A stretch of 5,258 nucleotides of DNA, taken from Ktedonobacterales bacterium. GTDB lineage: Bacteria > Chloroflexota > Ktedonobacteria > Ktedonobacterales > JADMIN01. Within the stretch, counting starts at the first letter, position 1. The number at the start of each line of letters is the position of its first letter. The stretch is taken from the NCBI GenBank assembly GCA_025450405.1, contig JANWHL010000122.1, positions 1 through 5,258 of the forward strand, given 5' to 3'. Below the pieces are notes generated by a model. It had not been told where the DNA came from. It worked only from the letters and a program-made list of their open reading frames with translations, and did not search any database. Shown one piece after another: positions 1 to 5,258 of the stretch. The translations under genes and the position numbers were made by a program.

Positions 1-1
1 C

Positions 2-17
2 ACCCACTGTGGGTTTT
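2..17 (+). terminator. Small hairpin plus T run, possible end of an upstream unit
   Basis: ACCCA (2-6) pairs with TGGGT (10-14) around a 3-base loop, and a T run follows (14-17). This resembles a weak rho-independent terminator for a gene lying left of the window. The stem is only 5 bp and the T run is short, so it could also be a chance palindrome or an operator-like site. It sits about 45 bases before the start of the secreted-protein gene, so that gene's promoter would have to lie inside or just beside it. Confidence 0.3.
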
Positions 18-47
18 GATGTCGAGTTGACTCAAAGCAAACGACCT

Positions 48-53
48 GGAGGG
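48..53 (+). promoter_or_regulatory. Ribosome binding site of the secreted-protein gene
   Basis: GGAGGG lies 7 bases before the ATG at 61, which is good Shine-Dalgarno spacing and fixes this start. No convincing promoter is visible: TTGACT at 27-32 looks like a -35 box, but the nearest -10-like sequence (TATACG, 54-59) is 21 bp away, which is too far, and it lies inside the ribosome binding region. Confidence 0.75.
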
Positions 54-60
54 TATACGC

Positions 61-1992
61 ATGCGCAGTGCGAAGCGGCCTCTGCTGGTCCTGTTGAGCA
101 GCCTGGCCGTCGTCTCCGTGGCATTTGCCGCGGCGTTCTCAACTCATGTGGCGACGATTCACGCCGCGGTTCCGGACACTCAGTTCGTTCCGCTCACCAG
201 AGTCGGGACGAGCTCGTTCAAGTCCGGGCCAACGGCGACCGATACGTCCACGCGGGCCAACGAGATTGACACCAGCATGCTCGCGGGCGACGCGGACAAC
301 GGTGACGGGGGAGACGGCGCGGGGGGAGTCAATCGGACGCTCCCTGGGGCGGTCACCGGGCACGGCAAAGCCATCAGCCCCTCCGCCAGCCCGAAATCGA
401 ATCCGACGCTCGGGACGAATTTTGAAGGCCTCAACTTCTTCAATCAGCGGTTCGCCAATGGCGGCAACCAGTTCTCGGTGGAGCCGCCGGACCAGGCCCT
501 GTGCGCGGGGAACGGATTCGTGGTCGAGTCGGTCAATGACGTGCTGCGGATCTTCCATACCGATGGCTCGCCAGCAACTCCGGTGATCGACCTCAACACG
601 TTCTACGGCTATCCGGCGGCGATCACGCGGTCGGGGCCGAATGTGGGCCAACGTGGGCCCGAGCTCACCGACCCATCGTGCATCTTCGACCAGGCGATCG
701 GGCGGTTCGTGCATGTGGTGCTGACGTTGGACCGGGTCAGCCTGACCAACGCCGCGCTCACGGGCACCAATCATTTGGATATCGCGGTCAGCGATACGGG
801 TGACCCGACCGGCTCCTGGACGATCTTCACACTCCCGGTGCAGAACGACGGGACCGCTGGCACGCCGAACCATCACTGCTTCTTCGTCAGTCACGGCGTC
901 CAGGTCTTCGATCCGTGCCTCGGCGACTACCCGCACGTAGGAGCAGACGCCAACGGTATTTTCCTGACCACCAATGAGTTCACCTTCTTTGGGGCGGGCT
1001 TCTTTGGCGCCCAGGTCTATGCCATCGGCAACAGCCTCATCACCGGCGGAGCGGGCGGCAGCGTGGTGCTGTTCGACACGCTGGGCGCGGGACCGGACGG
1101 CGCCGGCTTCACCGTGTGGCCGGCCATCACGCCAGGCAATGCGTTCGACGGCGCGCACGGCGGGAGCGAGTACTTCCTGAGCTCGGACGCCGTATTCCGC
1201 GGTGGGACGAGCACGTCAATCCTCCTGTGGACGATGTCGAACACGTCGTCGCTGAATGCGGCCAGCCCGGCGCCAAATCTGGATATCGCGTCGATCACGG
1301 TGGACCAGTACGCCGTTCCACCGCGGGCGACGCAGCCGGCTGGCAACCACCCACTGTCGGACTGCATCGCGGACCTGACATTCCCGTGCAACACCACGAT
1401 CGCCGGCGTTGGCAGCCACGACAATACGAGCTTTGGCAACCTGAACTCCAATGATTCGCGCATGCAAGAGGTGTTCTACGCCAATGGCGAGGTGTGGGGC
1501 GCGCTGGATACCGCGGTGGACGTCGGTGGTGAGACCCGCGCGGGCATCGCGTATTACGTGGTGAATCCGCACTCGGGCAACCTAAGTCTGCAGGGCCAGG
1601 CGGGTATCCCCCAAACTGACCTGACGTATCCGGCGGTTGGCGTGCTGGCCAATGGACGCGGAGTCATCGCATTCACGCTGACCGGCGACCACAATTATCC
1701 GAGCGCGGCTTTCGCGGGCCTGGACGACAAGGTCGGCATGGGCAACGTGCAGGTCGCGGCGGCCGGTGTGGGCGCGTGGGATGGCTTCACGCAGTACGTC
1801 ATCTTCGGCGCGGGACGACCACGCTGGGGTGACTATGGTTATGCGGCGGTGGATGGGCAGAGCATCTGGGTGGCGTCGGAGTACGTCGCGCAGACCTGCG
1901 ACTACGCCACGTATAAGGCCGATCCGACGTGTGGCGGCACACGCGGCGCGCTTAGCAACTGGTCAACGCATATCAGCAACGTGACGCCGTAG
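61..1992 (+). CDS. Large secreted protein of unknown function, probably beta-rich
   Basis: A 643-residue protein with a clear export signal: basic start (MRSAKR), hydrophobic core at about 8-25, and likely cleavage after AFA (residue 23) or IHA (residue 35). A low-complexity stretch rich in Asp and Gly follows (about 76-90), then one large domain from about 115 to the end. That domain is full of short hydrophobic strands, Gly, Asn and aromatic residues, as in beta-propeller or beta-sandwich proteins. Notable segments are EPPDQALC (141-148), VSDTGDPTGSW (243-253), CLGDYPHVGADANG (286-299) and RPRWGDYG (586-593). I recall similar segments in unnamed exported proteins of soil bacteria, but I know no assigned activity. 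Eight Cys (148, 207, 273, 286, 435, 443, 613, 624) could form disulfides outside the cell. No catalytic triad, sortase motif or C-terminal anchor is seen, so free secretion is likely. The ATG at 61 is chosen for its GGAGGG site and signal peptide. It is transcribed alone, convergent with the next genes. Confidence 0.9.
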   Translation: MRSAKRPLLVLLSSLAVVSVAFAAAFSTHVATIHAAVPDTQFVPLTRVGTSSFKSGPTATDTSTRANEIDTSMLAGDADNGDGGDGAGGVNRTLPGAVTGHGKAISPSASPKSNPTLGTNFEGLNFFNQRFANGGNQFSVEPPDQALCAGNGFVVESVNDVLRIFHTDGSPATPVIDLNTFYGYPAAITRSGPNVGQRGPELTDPSCIFDQAIGRFVHVVLTLDRVSLTNAALTGTNHLDIAVSDTGDPTGSWTIFTLPVQNDGTAGTPNHHCFFVSHGVQVFDPCLGDYPHVGADANGIFLTTNEFTFFGAGFFGAQVYAIGNSLITGGAGGSVVLFDTLGAGPDGAGFTVWPAITPGNAFDGAHGGSEYFLSSDAVFRGGTSTSILLWTMSNTSSLNAASPAPNLDIASITVDQYAVPPRATQPAGNHPLSDCIADLTFPCNTTIAGVGSHDNTSFGNLNSNDSRMQEVFYANGEVWGALDTAVDVGGETRAGIAYYVVNPHSGNLSLQGQAGIPQTDLTYPAVGVLANGRGVIAFTLTGDHNYPSAAFAGLDDKVGMGNVQVAAAGVGAWDGFTQYVIFGAGRPRWGDYGYAAVDGQSIWVASEYVAQTCDYATYKADPTCGGTRGALSNWSTHISNVTP

Positions 1993-1995
1993 CTA

Positions 1996-2011
1996 TCTCG
2001 CCGATGCGAGA
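1996..2011. terminator. Perfect 6-bp hairpin just after the secreted-protein gene
   Basis: TCTCGC (1996-2001) and GCGAGA (2006-2011) form a perfect stem around the 4-base loop CGAT, starting 3 bases after the TAG at 1990-1992. No T run follows on either strand. It may protect the 3' end of the mRNA or act with the larger hairpin just downstream. Confidence 0.4.
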
Positions 2012-2020
2012 CTGTGTGGG

Positions 2021-2051
2021 CGGGCCGGGATCCTTGTCGGAGTCCGGCCCG
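2021..2051. terminator. Strong GC-rich hairpin between convergent genes
   Basis: CGGGCCGG (2021-2028) pairs perfectly with CCGGCCCG (2044-2051). Inside the loop TCC (2031-2033) can pair with GGA (2039-2041), so most of the 31 bases fold. It lies 28 bases after the stop of the secreted-protein gene, where a terminator is expected. It lacks a U tract, so it is not a textbook intrinsic terminator. Being symmetrical, it could serve both converging units. Confidence 0.5.
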
Positions 2052-2157
2052 TCGCACGTCTGGCAAGCGGCTTCCAGTCGCCTGAAGTCGTGCCGAGCAC
2101 ACAATCATGCCGGGTGTCCACCGGACGCCCTTTCGAAGGCTCGGGCGCCGTGGGCCG

Positions 2158-2203
2158 CCGGCGCGGCCAATCTGGACGCGCTGTCACGCCAGCGGCGCGC
2201 CGG
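2158..2203. terminator. Inverted repeat downstream of the phosphatase gene
   Basis: CCGGCGCG (2158-2165) is the perfect inverse of CGCGCCGG (2196-2203), with 30 bases between them. Inside, CTGG (2172-2175) can pair with CCAG (2189-2192). The right arm overlaps a 10-bp palindrome, CGGCGCGCCG (2193-2202). For minus-strand transcripts it begins about 32 bases past the phosphatase stop codon, a plausible place for transcript end or 3' protection. No T run follows. In DNA this GC-rich some such repeats arise by chance. Apart from this and the two hairpins further left, I see nothing in the 243 bases between the convergent genes. Confidence 0.3.
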
Positions 2204-2235
2204 ATGGGGTGGAATTGAGTCTCGGGGTCGGGCGC

Positions 2236-2985
2236 CTACTCGGTGAGTCGCAGGAGGCCCGCCTCGCGGAGGTGGCAGATGTCGTTAAGGGCGAGGACGA
2301 CACGCCGGGCGCCGTTGACGCGGACCACGCTAATGGACGTGTTGACGGTGGGGAAGAAATAATCGCGATCCAGACCAAGCACGGTGGCCACGTACACATT
2401 GACGGTGCCGGCGTGGCTGAAGCAGGCGATGCGGCCACCGGGATGGCGCGTGGCCAAGTGATCGTGGGCGCTGGCGACGCGCGCGCGGAACGCGGCGCGG
2501 TCCTCGACGCCGGGCAAGTCGTCCCAGCGACCAGACGACATGGCGACGGTAATGAGGCGATCGATCTGCGCGCGGAGGTGCGCAGCCAGGTCAGCGGGCG
2601 CGGTACCGGGGCCAGGGGCTGGCTCGATGCCCGTGAAGTCGACCTCCCGCAGGTCGAGCTCGGTGTGGATGTCGAGGCCGAGCACCTGCGCCAGCGGCTC
2701 GGCGGTTTGCATGGCACGCCCAAGCGGACTGCTGTAAATCGCGTCGAAGCGCGTGGAGCGCAGGCGCGCGGCCAGGGCAGCGGCCTGGCGCAGCCCGAGC
2801 GCTGTGAGGTCCTGGTCATCGTACGTGCCGGCGCGGACCTGGGAGGCATCGGGGAGGGCGTCGCCGTGGCGGATGAGGTACATCTCGGTGGCTCCGCGCT
2901 TCAGGCTCAGAAATGGGTCTGGTCCAGACGACGGCTGGGCTTCTGAGGTCTCGCCTTGATCCGGTGGTGGCGCGTTGATGTCCAT
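2236..2985 (-). CDS. Histidine phosphatase family protein (phosphoglycerate mutase-like)
   Basis: A 249-residue protein of the histidine phosphatase superfamily, which removes or moves phosphate through a phospho-histidine; the substrate cannot be told. Seen directly: the LIRHGD motif (residues 37-42) with catalytic His40, SSPLGRAMQTAEPL (85-98) with Arg90 expected in the phosphate pocket, LREVDF (112-117) with Glu114 as the likely proton donor, and FSHAG (189-193) with the second His191. No signal peptide or membrane segment is present, so it should be cytoplasmic. Residues 1-34 are a Pro/acid-rich extension before the domain. The ATG at 2985 is chosen because it lies one base after the stop of the upstream gene (TAACATG), suggesting translational coupling, but its Shine-Dalgarno is weak. 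A second ATG at 2883 has GGAG 8 bases upstream and would give 215 residues, closer to the compact family size; both forms may be made. The frame stays open to an ATG at 3150, but that would overlap the upstream gene and adds no domain. Confidence 0.93.
   Translation of the reverse strand: MDINAPPPDQGETSEAQPSSGPDPFLSLKRGATEMYLIRHGDALPDASQVRAGTYDDQDLTALGLRQAAALAARLRSTRFDAIYSSPLGRAMQTAEPLAQVLGLDIHTELDLREVDFTGIEPAPGPGTAPADLAAHLRAQIDRLITVAMSSGRWDDLPGVEDRAAFRARVASAHDHLATRHPGGRIACFSHAGTVNVYVATVLGLDRDYFFPTVNTSISVVRVNGARRVVLALNDICHLREAGLLRLTE
2892..2895 (-). promoter_or_regulatory. Shine-Dalgarno for an alternative internal phosphatase start
   Basis: On the minus strand GGAG lies 8 bases before the ATG at 2883, just ahead of the TEMYLIRHG segment. 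This site is better than the one in front of the ATG at 2985, so it either marks the true start or gives a second, shorter product lacking the 34-residue extension. Confidence 0.4.
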
Positions 2986-2986
2986 G

Positions 2987-3631
2987 TTAGCCGCCCACGC
3001 GCAGGGCAAGGGAATAGTCGGCGTCGCCCTGCCCTTGCCACCAACGCAACGCTGGATTCGACGCCCATTGGCACCGGACGTCCAGGGCGTAGGTGCCGTC
3101 GGGGGCCGGAGCTTCGAACGTGAAGGTGGCGTGCGCACTGGATTGCGCACGCAGGGGGATGGGAGTGTTGGGGGCGGCGCCGCTGGCCGTGGCGGTTACG
3201 GTACAGGCGGTGGGGGCGGGGTGGTCGAGGCGCACGGTGATTGGCGCGCCACGCGCGGACGTGATCGCGGAAAGCGGACGGGTGGCCGCATCGGCGCAGG
3301 TGCCGTGGCCAGGCGTGAACCAGCAAAAAGATGTTGGAGCCGTTCGAGCGGTGTGGCCATTCGCCACGACATCCGCCGCGGGAGGAGTGGACGGGAGAAC
3401 CTGGATCAGACCGGCGGACATGGCTAGCACGAGAAGCAGCGGAACCTCGATGGCCATCAACAGACCCTTGATGACGTGCGCCACCAAGTGGCGGGTTTGG
3501 CCGCGCGGCCGCAACGGACCAAGCGGCACGGATGGCGCCAACAAAAGCTCAAGTGGTGGCTCCCACGCAGAGGTTGAGCCGGGGCCCTCGGCTCCGGACG
3601 CGGTGGCGGGCTCGGCGGCATCTTGCTCCAT
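2987..3631 (-). CDS. Single-pass membrane protein with a Cys-containing outer domain
   Basis: A 214-residue protein that I cannot assign to a named family. Residues 1-47 are Pro/Ala/Glu-rich and probably cytoplasmic, ending in basic residues (RPRGQTRH, 41-48). About 50-79 is hydrophobic and forms one membrane helix, with an internal Lys55 and Glu62 that are unusual in a plain anchor. The rest (about 80-214) should be outside the cell and looks like a small beta-sandwich, with alternating hydrophobic stretches such as ITVRL, TVTATA, ATFTFEA and YALDVRC. Four Cys (103 in SFCWFTPG, 112 in GTCADA, 143 in TACTV, 187 in VRCQW) could make two disulfides. With basic residues before the helix, an N-in topology is expected. 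The ATG at 3631 is favoured because reading further upstream adds only Arg/Ser-rich sequence; GTG at 3634 is possible. It is first in an operon with the phosphatase, one base apart. Its translation start is unusual (see the SD and micro-ORF entries). Confidence 0.85.
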   Translation of the reverse strand: MEQDAAEPATASGAEGPGSTSAWEPPLELLLAPSVPLGPLRPRGQTRHLVAHVIKGLLMAIEVPLLLVLAMSAGLIQVLPSTPPAADVVANGHTARTAPTSFCWFTPGHGTCADAATRPLSAITSARGAPITVRLDHPAPTACTVTATASGAAPNTPIPLRAQSSAHATFTFEAPAPDGTYALDVRCQWASNPALRWWQGQGDADYSLALRVGG

Positions 3632-3642
3632 CACGGATGCAT
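3631..3642 (-). other. Three-codon ORF (Met-His-Pro) overlapping the membrane-protein start
   Basis: ATG CAT CCG TGA lies 5 bases after the GGAGGAG site, which is near-ideal spacing. Its TGA shares one base with the ATG of the membrane-protein gene (TGATG), an arrangement known for termination-reinitiation coupling. The gene's own ATG is 16 bases from the same Shine-Dalgarno, which is long. The ORF is seen in the sequence; that it is translated and controls the gene is inference. Confidence 0.35.
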
Positions 3643-3644
3643 CC
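3635..3644. repeat. 10-bp palindrome between the Shine-Dalgarno and the start codon
   Basis: GGATGCATCC is a perfect palindrome just before the membrane-protein ATG on the minus strand. Its CGGATG arm (3634-3639) also matches CATCCG at 3654-3659, so in the mRNA a 6-bp hairpin could hold the Shine-Dalgarno largely in its 14-base loop. It might be an operator, an RNA switch or chance. Confidence 0.35.
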
Positions 3645-3647
3645 CTA

Positions 3648-3654
3648 CTCCTCC
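3648..3654 (-). promoter_or_regulatory. Strong Shine-Dalgarno (GGAGGAG) ahead of the membrane-protein operon
   Basis: GGAGGAG on the minus strand is the best ribosome binding site in the window. It is 5 bases from the ATG of the three-codon ORF and 16 bases from the ATG of the membrane protein. A GTG in the membrane-protein frame at 3634 is 13 bases away. Confidence 0.65.
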
Positions 3655-3720
3655 ATCCGGAAAACGTTGGCCCGGAAGATTCTGGCGGGGCGGTTGGGCG
3701 TAGCCCAGGTGTCGTCTCCG

Positions 3721-3751
3721 CTGACCGCGCACCGCCGCGAAACGCGGTCAG
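3721..3751. repeat. 9-bp perfect inverted repeat in the operon leader
   Basis: CTGACCGCG (3721-3729) and CGCGGTCAG (3743-3751) are perfect inverses with 13 bases between them. It lies about 100 bases downstream of the predicted transcription start of the minus-strand operon and about 90 bases before its first gene. In RNA it would form a stable hairpin; in DNA it could bind a dimeric regulator. No T run follows on the minus strand, so simple termination of the MFS transcript or attenuation is possible but not shown. Confidence 0.45.
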
Positions 3752-3861
3752 ATCGACGCGCAATGAGGCTGACTCGCGATGAGCGTGACGTCCGGCGCCG
3801 CACTAGAGTTTCACGCGCGGGTCGGACGGTTGCCGTCAGCGGTACGCCGCGTTCATGCCGC

Positions 3862-3890
3862 ACTCTAACACGGTCGCCGCACGCTGACAA
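3862..3890 (-). promoter_or_regulatory. Sigma70-type promoter of the membrane protein-phosphatase operon
   Basis: On the minus strand TTGTCA (3890-3885, 5 of 6 to the -35 consensus) is followed after exactly 17 bp by TAGAGT (3867-3862, 4 of 6 to the -10 consensus). Transcription would start near 3855. It lies 37 bases after the MFS stop codon and points at the two-gene operon, so the pair can probably be expressed independently of the MFS gene. Weak half-sites CAAT and ATTG (3888-3901) overlap the -35 edge. Confidence 0.6.
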
Positions 3891-3927
3891 TACGCCGATT
3901 GCCGGATGGTGGACCTAGTGGCGGTTT

Positions 3928-5258
3928 TCATTCGCCTCCGGTAGTCTCGCCATCCGTGATGGCGGCGAACGTCTGGTCGGGTGCCAGCGGTGGCCCGCCC
4001 GGCGCGGGGTCGGTGGCAGGCGTCGCGGAGTCTGGGGCGGTGGGGGACGGCGGGCGATCCAGGCTGAGCCGGAACTGGCGGACGCCCGGTATCGTGACGG
4101 CGATGATGCCGGTGGCCAGCAGGCACGCCAGGCCACCGGTGAGCACGGAGAGCTGTGGGGTCAGCAGGCCGGCAACCGCACCGGATTCGAACTGGCCGAG
4201 GGCGGGCCCACCAATGATGAACATGGCATTGGTGGCCGAGACCCGGCCGCGCATCTGGTCGGGTGTGGAGAGCTGCACCATCGTGCCGCGCAGCACCGTG
4301 CTGACGAGGTCGCCGGCGCCGGCGCCGGCCAGCAGTGTGAAGGCGAGCCAGAATGGTCCCTGCCATGACGCCTGACGCCAAAAGGCGCCGTGCCAGAGCG
4401 GGCCATTCGTGAGACCGAACGCGACAATGCACGTGCCCCAAACGGCTACAGCGATGAGGATACCCAGGCCCTGGCGGCGGATAAAGCGGAACCGGCCAGA
4501 GAAGCCGACGGCGATGACCGCGCCCACAGCACCGGCGGAGATCAGGAGGCCATAACCGAACGGCCCGACCCGCAGGATATCGCGCGCGAAGATTGGGAGA
4601 ATGCCGGCCGGGGAGCCAAAAAACATGGCGCAGAAATCGAGGGCCATGACGCCAAGGAGGAAGCGACGGGCGCGGAGATAGCTAAAGCCTTCGAGCAGCG
4701 ACGCGAATCCGGCGCGGGGCCTGCCGGCGGCCGGCACGGCCAAGGGGCGCATGGCCAGCAGCGCCGACGCGACGGCGAGGAAGGACACCATGTCGGCGAC
4801 GTACGTGCCGCCAACGCCAATGATGCCGATGGCGAGGCCGCCGAGTGATGGGCCGATGATCGTCGCGAGGTTGAAGAGGAGTGTGTTGAGCGATAGGGCG
4901 TTGGGCAGGTCCTCGCGCGCGACAAGTGTGGGGATGAGGGCCTGGCGAGCTGGAAAATCAAACGCGCTGACGGCGGACATGAGGAAGACCACTGCGTAGA
5001 TCATGGGGAGTGAGACGAGGTGGGTGATCGTGGATAGGGCCAGAACCGCTGAGCCGCATGCCAGCGCGGACTGGACGACAATCAACAGGCGGCGGCGGTC
5101 GCGGGCGTCGGCGACAACGCCCGCGACCAGTGAAAAGGCCATCATGGCGAGCCCCTGGGCGAGTCCAACCACGCCAAGCAACAGCGCGCTATGGCTGATC
5201 AAGTAGACCTGCCAGGCAACGGCGACCACGCGCATCTGCGAGCCAGTGACCGAGACCA
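3928..5258 (-). CDS. MFS exporter, EntS/MFS_3 type (5' end outside the window)
   Basis: A partial major facilitator superfamily transporter of the group containing the enterobactin exporter EntS; such proteins use the proton gradient to export small molecules from the cytoplasm, but the cargo here is unknown. 442 residues are visible. The frame stays open to the edge, and codons upstream of the Met at 5235 read VSVTGSQ, fitting family sequence, so the true start lies beyond 5258 (perhaps 15-30 residues are missing). Counting from that Met: DARDRRR (43-49) is the basic loop after helix 2; FDFPARQALIPTLV (92-105), LPNALSLN (110-117) and GPSLGG (128-133) are typical of this group; RGTMVQLSTPDQMRGRV (316-332) is the matching loop in the second half. 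Hydrophobic helices fill the remainder to about 385. A Trp-rich insert lies at about 277-296. The last 45 residues form a Pro/Ala/Thr-rich, probably cytoplasmic tail. The gene ends with TGA at 3930-3928 and lies 296 bases upstream of the operon on the same strand. No clear terminator follows it. Confidence 0.95.
   Translation of the reverse strand, partial: VSVTGSQMRVVAVAWQVYLISHSALLLGVVGLAQGLAMMAFSLVAGVVADARDRRRLLIVVQSALACGSAVLALSTITHLVSLPMIYAVVFLMSAVSAFDFPARQALIPTLVAREDLPNALSLNTLLFNLATIIGPSLGGLAIGIIGVGGTYVADMVSFLAVASALLAMRPLAVPAAGRPRAGFASLLEGFSYLRARRFLLGVMALDFCAMFFGSPAGILPIFARDILRVGPFGYGLLISAGAVGAVIAVGFSGRFRFIRRQGLGILIAVAVWGTCIVAFGLTNGPLWHGAFWRQASWQGPFWLAFTLLAGAGAGDLVSTVLRGTMVQLSTPDQMRGRVSATNAMFIIGGPALGQFESGAVAGLLTPQLSVLTGGLACLLATGIIAVTIPGVRQFRLSLDRPPSPTAPDSATPATDPAPGGPPLAPDQTFAAITDGETTGGE

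Larger units (their letters stand above)
3632..3927 (-). other. Leader and intergenic region between the MFS gene and the operon
   Basis: This 296-base stretch has no convincing gene. A minus-strand frame at 3645-3890 (81 residues, TTG start, ending ATG GAG GAG TAG) is very Arg-rich, shows no domain, and starts inside the promoter, so it is treated as a shadow. The region carries a sigma70-like promoter, a 9-bp inverted repeat, the Shine-Dalgarno and the three-codon ORF, each listed separately. If transcription starts near 3855, the operon mRNA has a leader of roughly 220 bases. Confidence 0.6.

Noticed and set aside
27..59. TTGACT and TATACG as a promoter for the secreted-protein gene
   Set aside because: The spacing is 21 bp and the -10 candidate overlaps the ribosome binding region.
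783..791. Second copy of CGCGGTCAG, the arm of the leader inverted repeat
   Set aside because: It lies inside the secreted-protein coding sequence with no inverse partner next to it, so it is probably chance.
139..1158. Long 339-residue minus-strand frame opposite the secreted-protein gene
   Set aside because: Arg/Glu-rich with no domain or good start site; it is the antisense shadow of a GC-rich gene with clear signal-peptide and motif evidence.
2107..2946. 279-residue plus-strand frame opposite the phosphatase gene
   Set aside because: It is antisense to the RHG-motif gene, Gly/Arg/Glu-rich with no recognisable domain. The phosphatase motifs settle the strand.
3645..3890. 81-residue minus-strand frame upstream of the membrane-protein gene, ending just before it
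   Set aside because: TTG start inside the promoter, no Shine-Dalgarno, composition dominated by Arg, Ser and Val as in non-coding GC-rich DNA.
3888..3901. CAAT-N6-ATTG palindrome touching the -35 box
   Set aside because: Only 4 bp per half-site with no extended symmetry; too short to claim an operator.

Overview
The window is GC-rich bacterial DNA with long antisense shadow frames. It holds four protein-coding genes, three complete and one cut by the right edge. No RNA gene, IS element, CRISPR array or phage gene was recognised. The mix (a large secreted protein of a type I associate with soil Chloroflexota and Actinobacteria, a one-helix protein with a Cys-containing outer domain, an EntS-like exporter) loosely suggests a Chloroflexota-like or similar high-GC soil or environmental bacterium. 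That placement is inference, not proof.

Layout. Bases 1-60 hold a small hairpin with a T run, probably the end of an upstream unit, and a good ribosome binding site. Bases 61-1992 (+) encode a 643-residue exported protein with a signal peptide, an Asp/Gly-rich linker and a large Cys-containing, probably beta-rich domain. Bases 1993-2235 separate convergent genes and hold three inverted repeats that may end transcription from both sides. Reading leftwards on the minus strand, 3631-2987 encodes a 214-residue single-pass membrane protein and 2985-2236 a histidine phosphatase; their stop and start are one base apart, so they form a tight operon. Bases 3632-3927 are a non-coding leader with a clear sigma70-type promoter (TTGTCA, 17 bp, TAGAGT), a 9-bp inverted repeat and an unusual translation start region. 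Bases 3928-5258 (-) encode an MFS exporter whose N-terminus lies beyond the window.

How the genes fit together. The membrane protein and the phosphatase are co-transcribed and probably translationally coupled, but no shared pathway can be read from the sequence. The MFS gene is upstream on the same strand, but the promoter in the 296-base gap suggests the pair can be expressed on its own. The secreted protein is an independent unit facing the other way. The most unusual spot is the start of the membrane-protein gene: the strong Shine-Dalgarno is ideally placed for a three-codon ORF whose TGA overlaps the gene's ATG, and a 10-bp palindrome lies between them.
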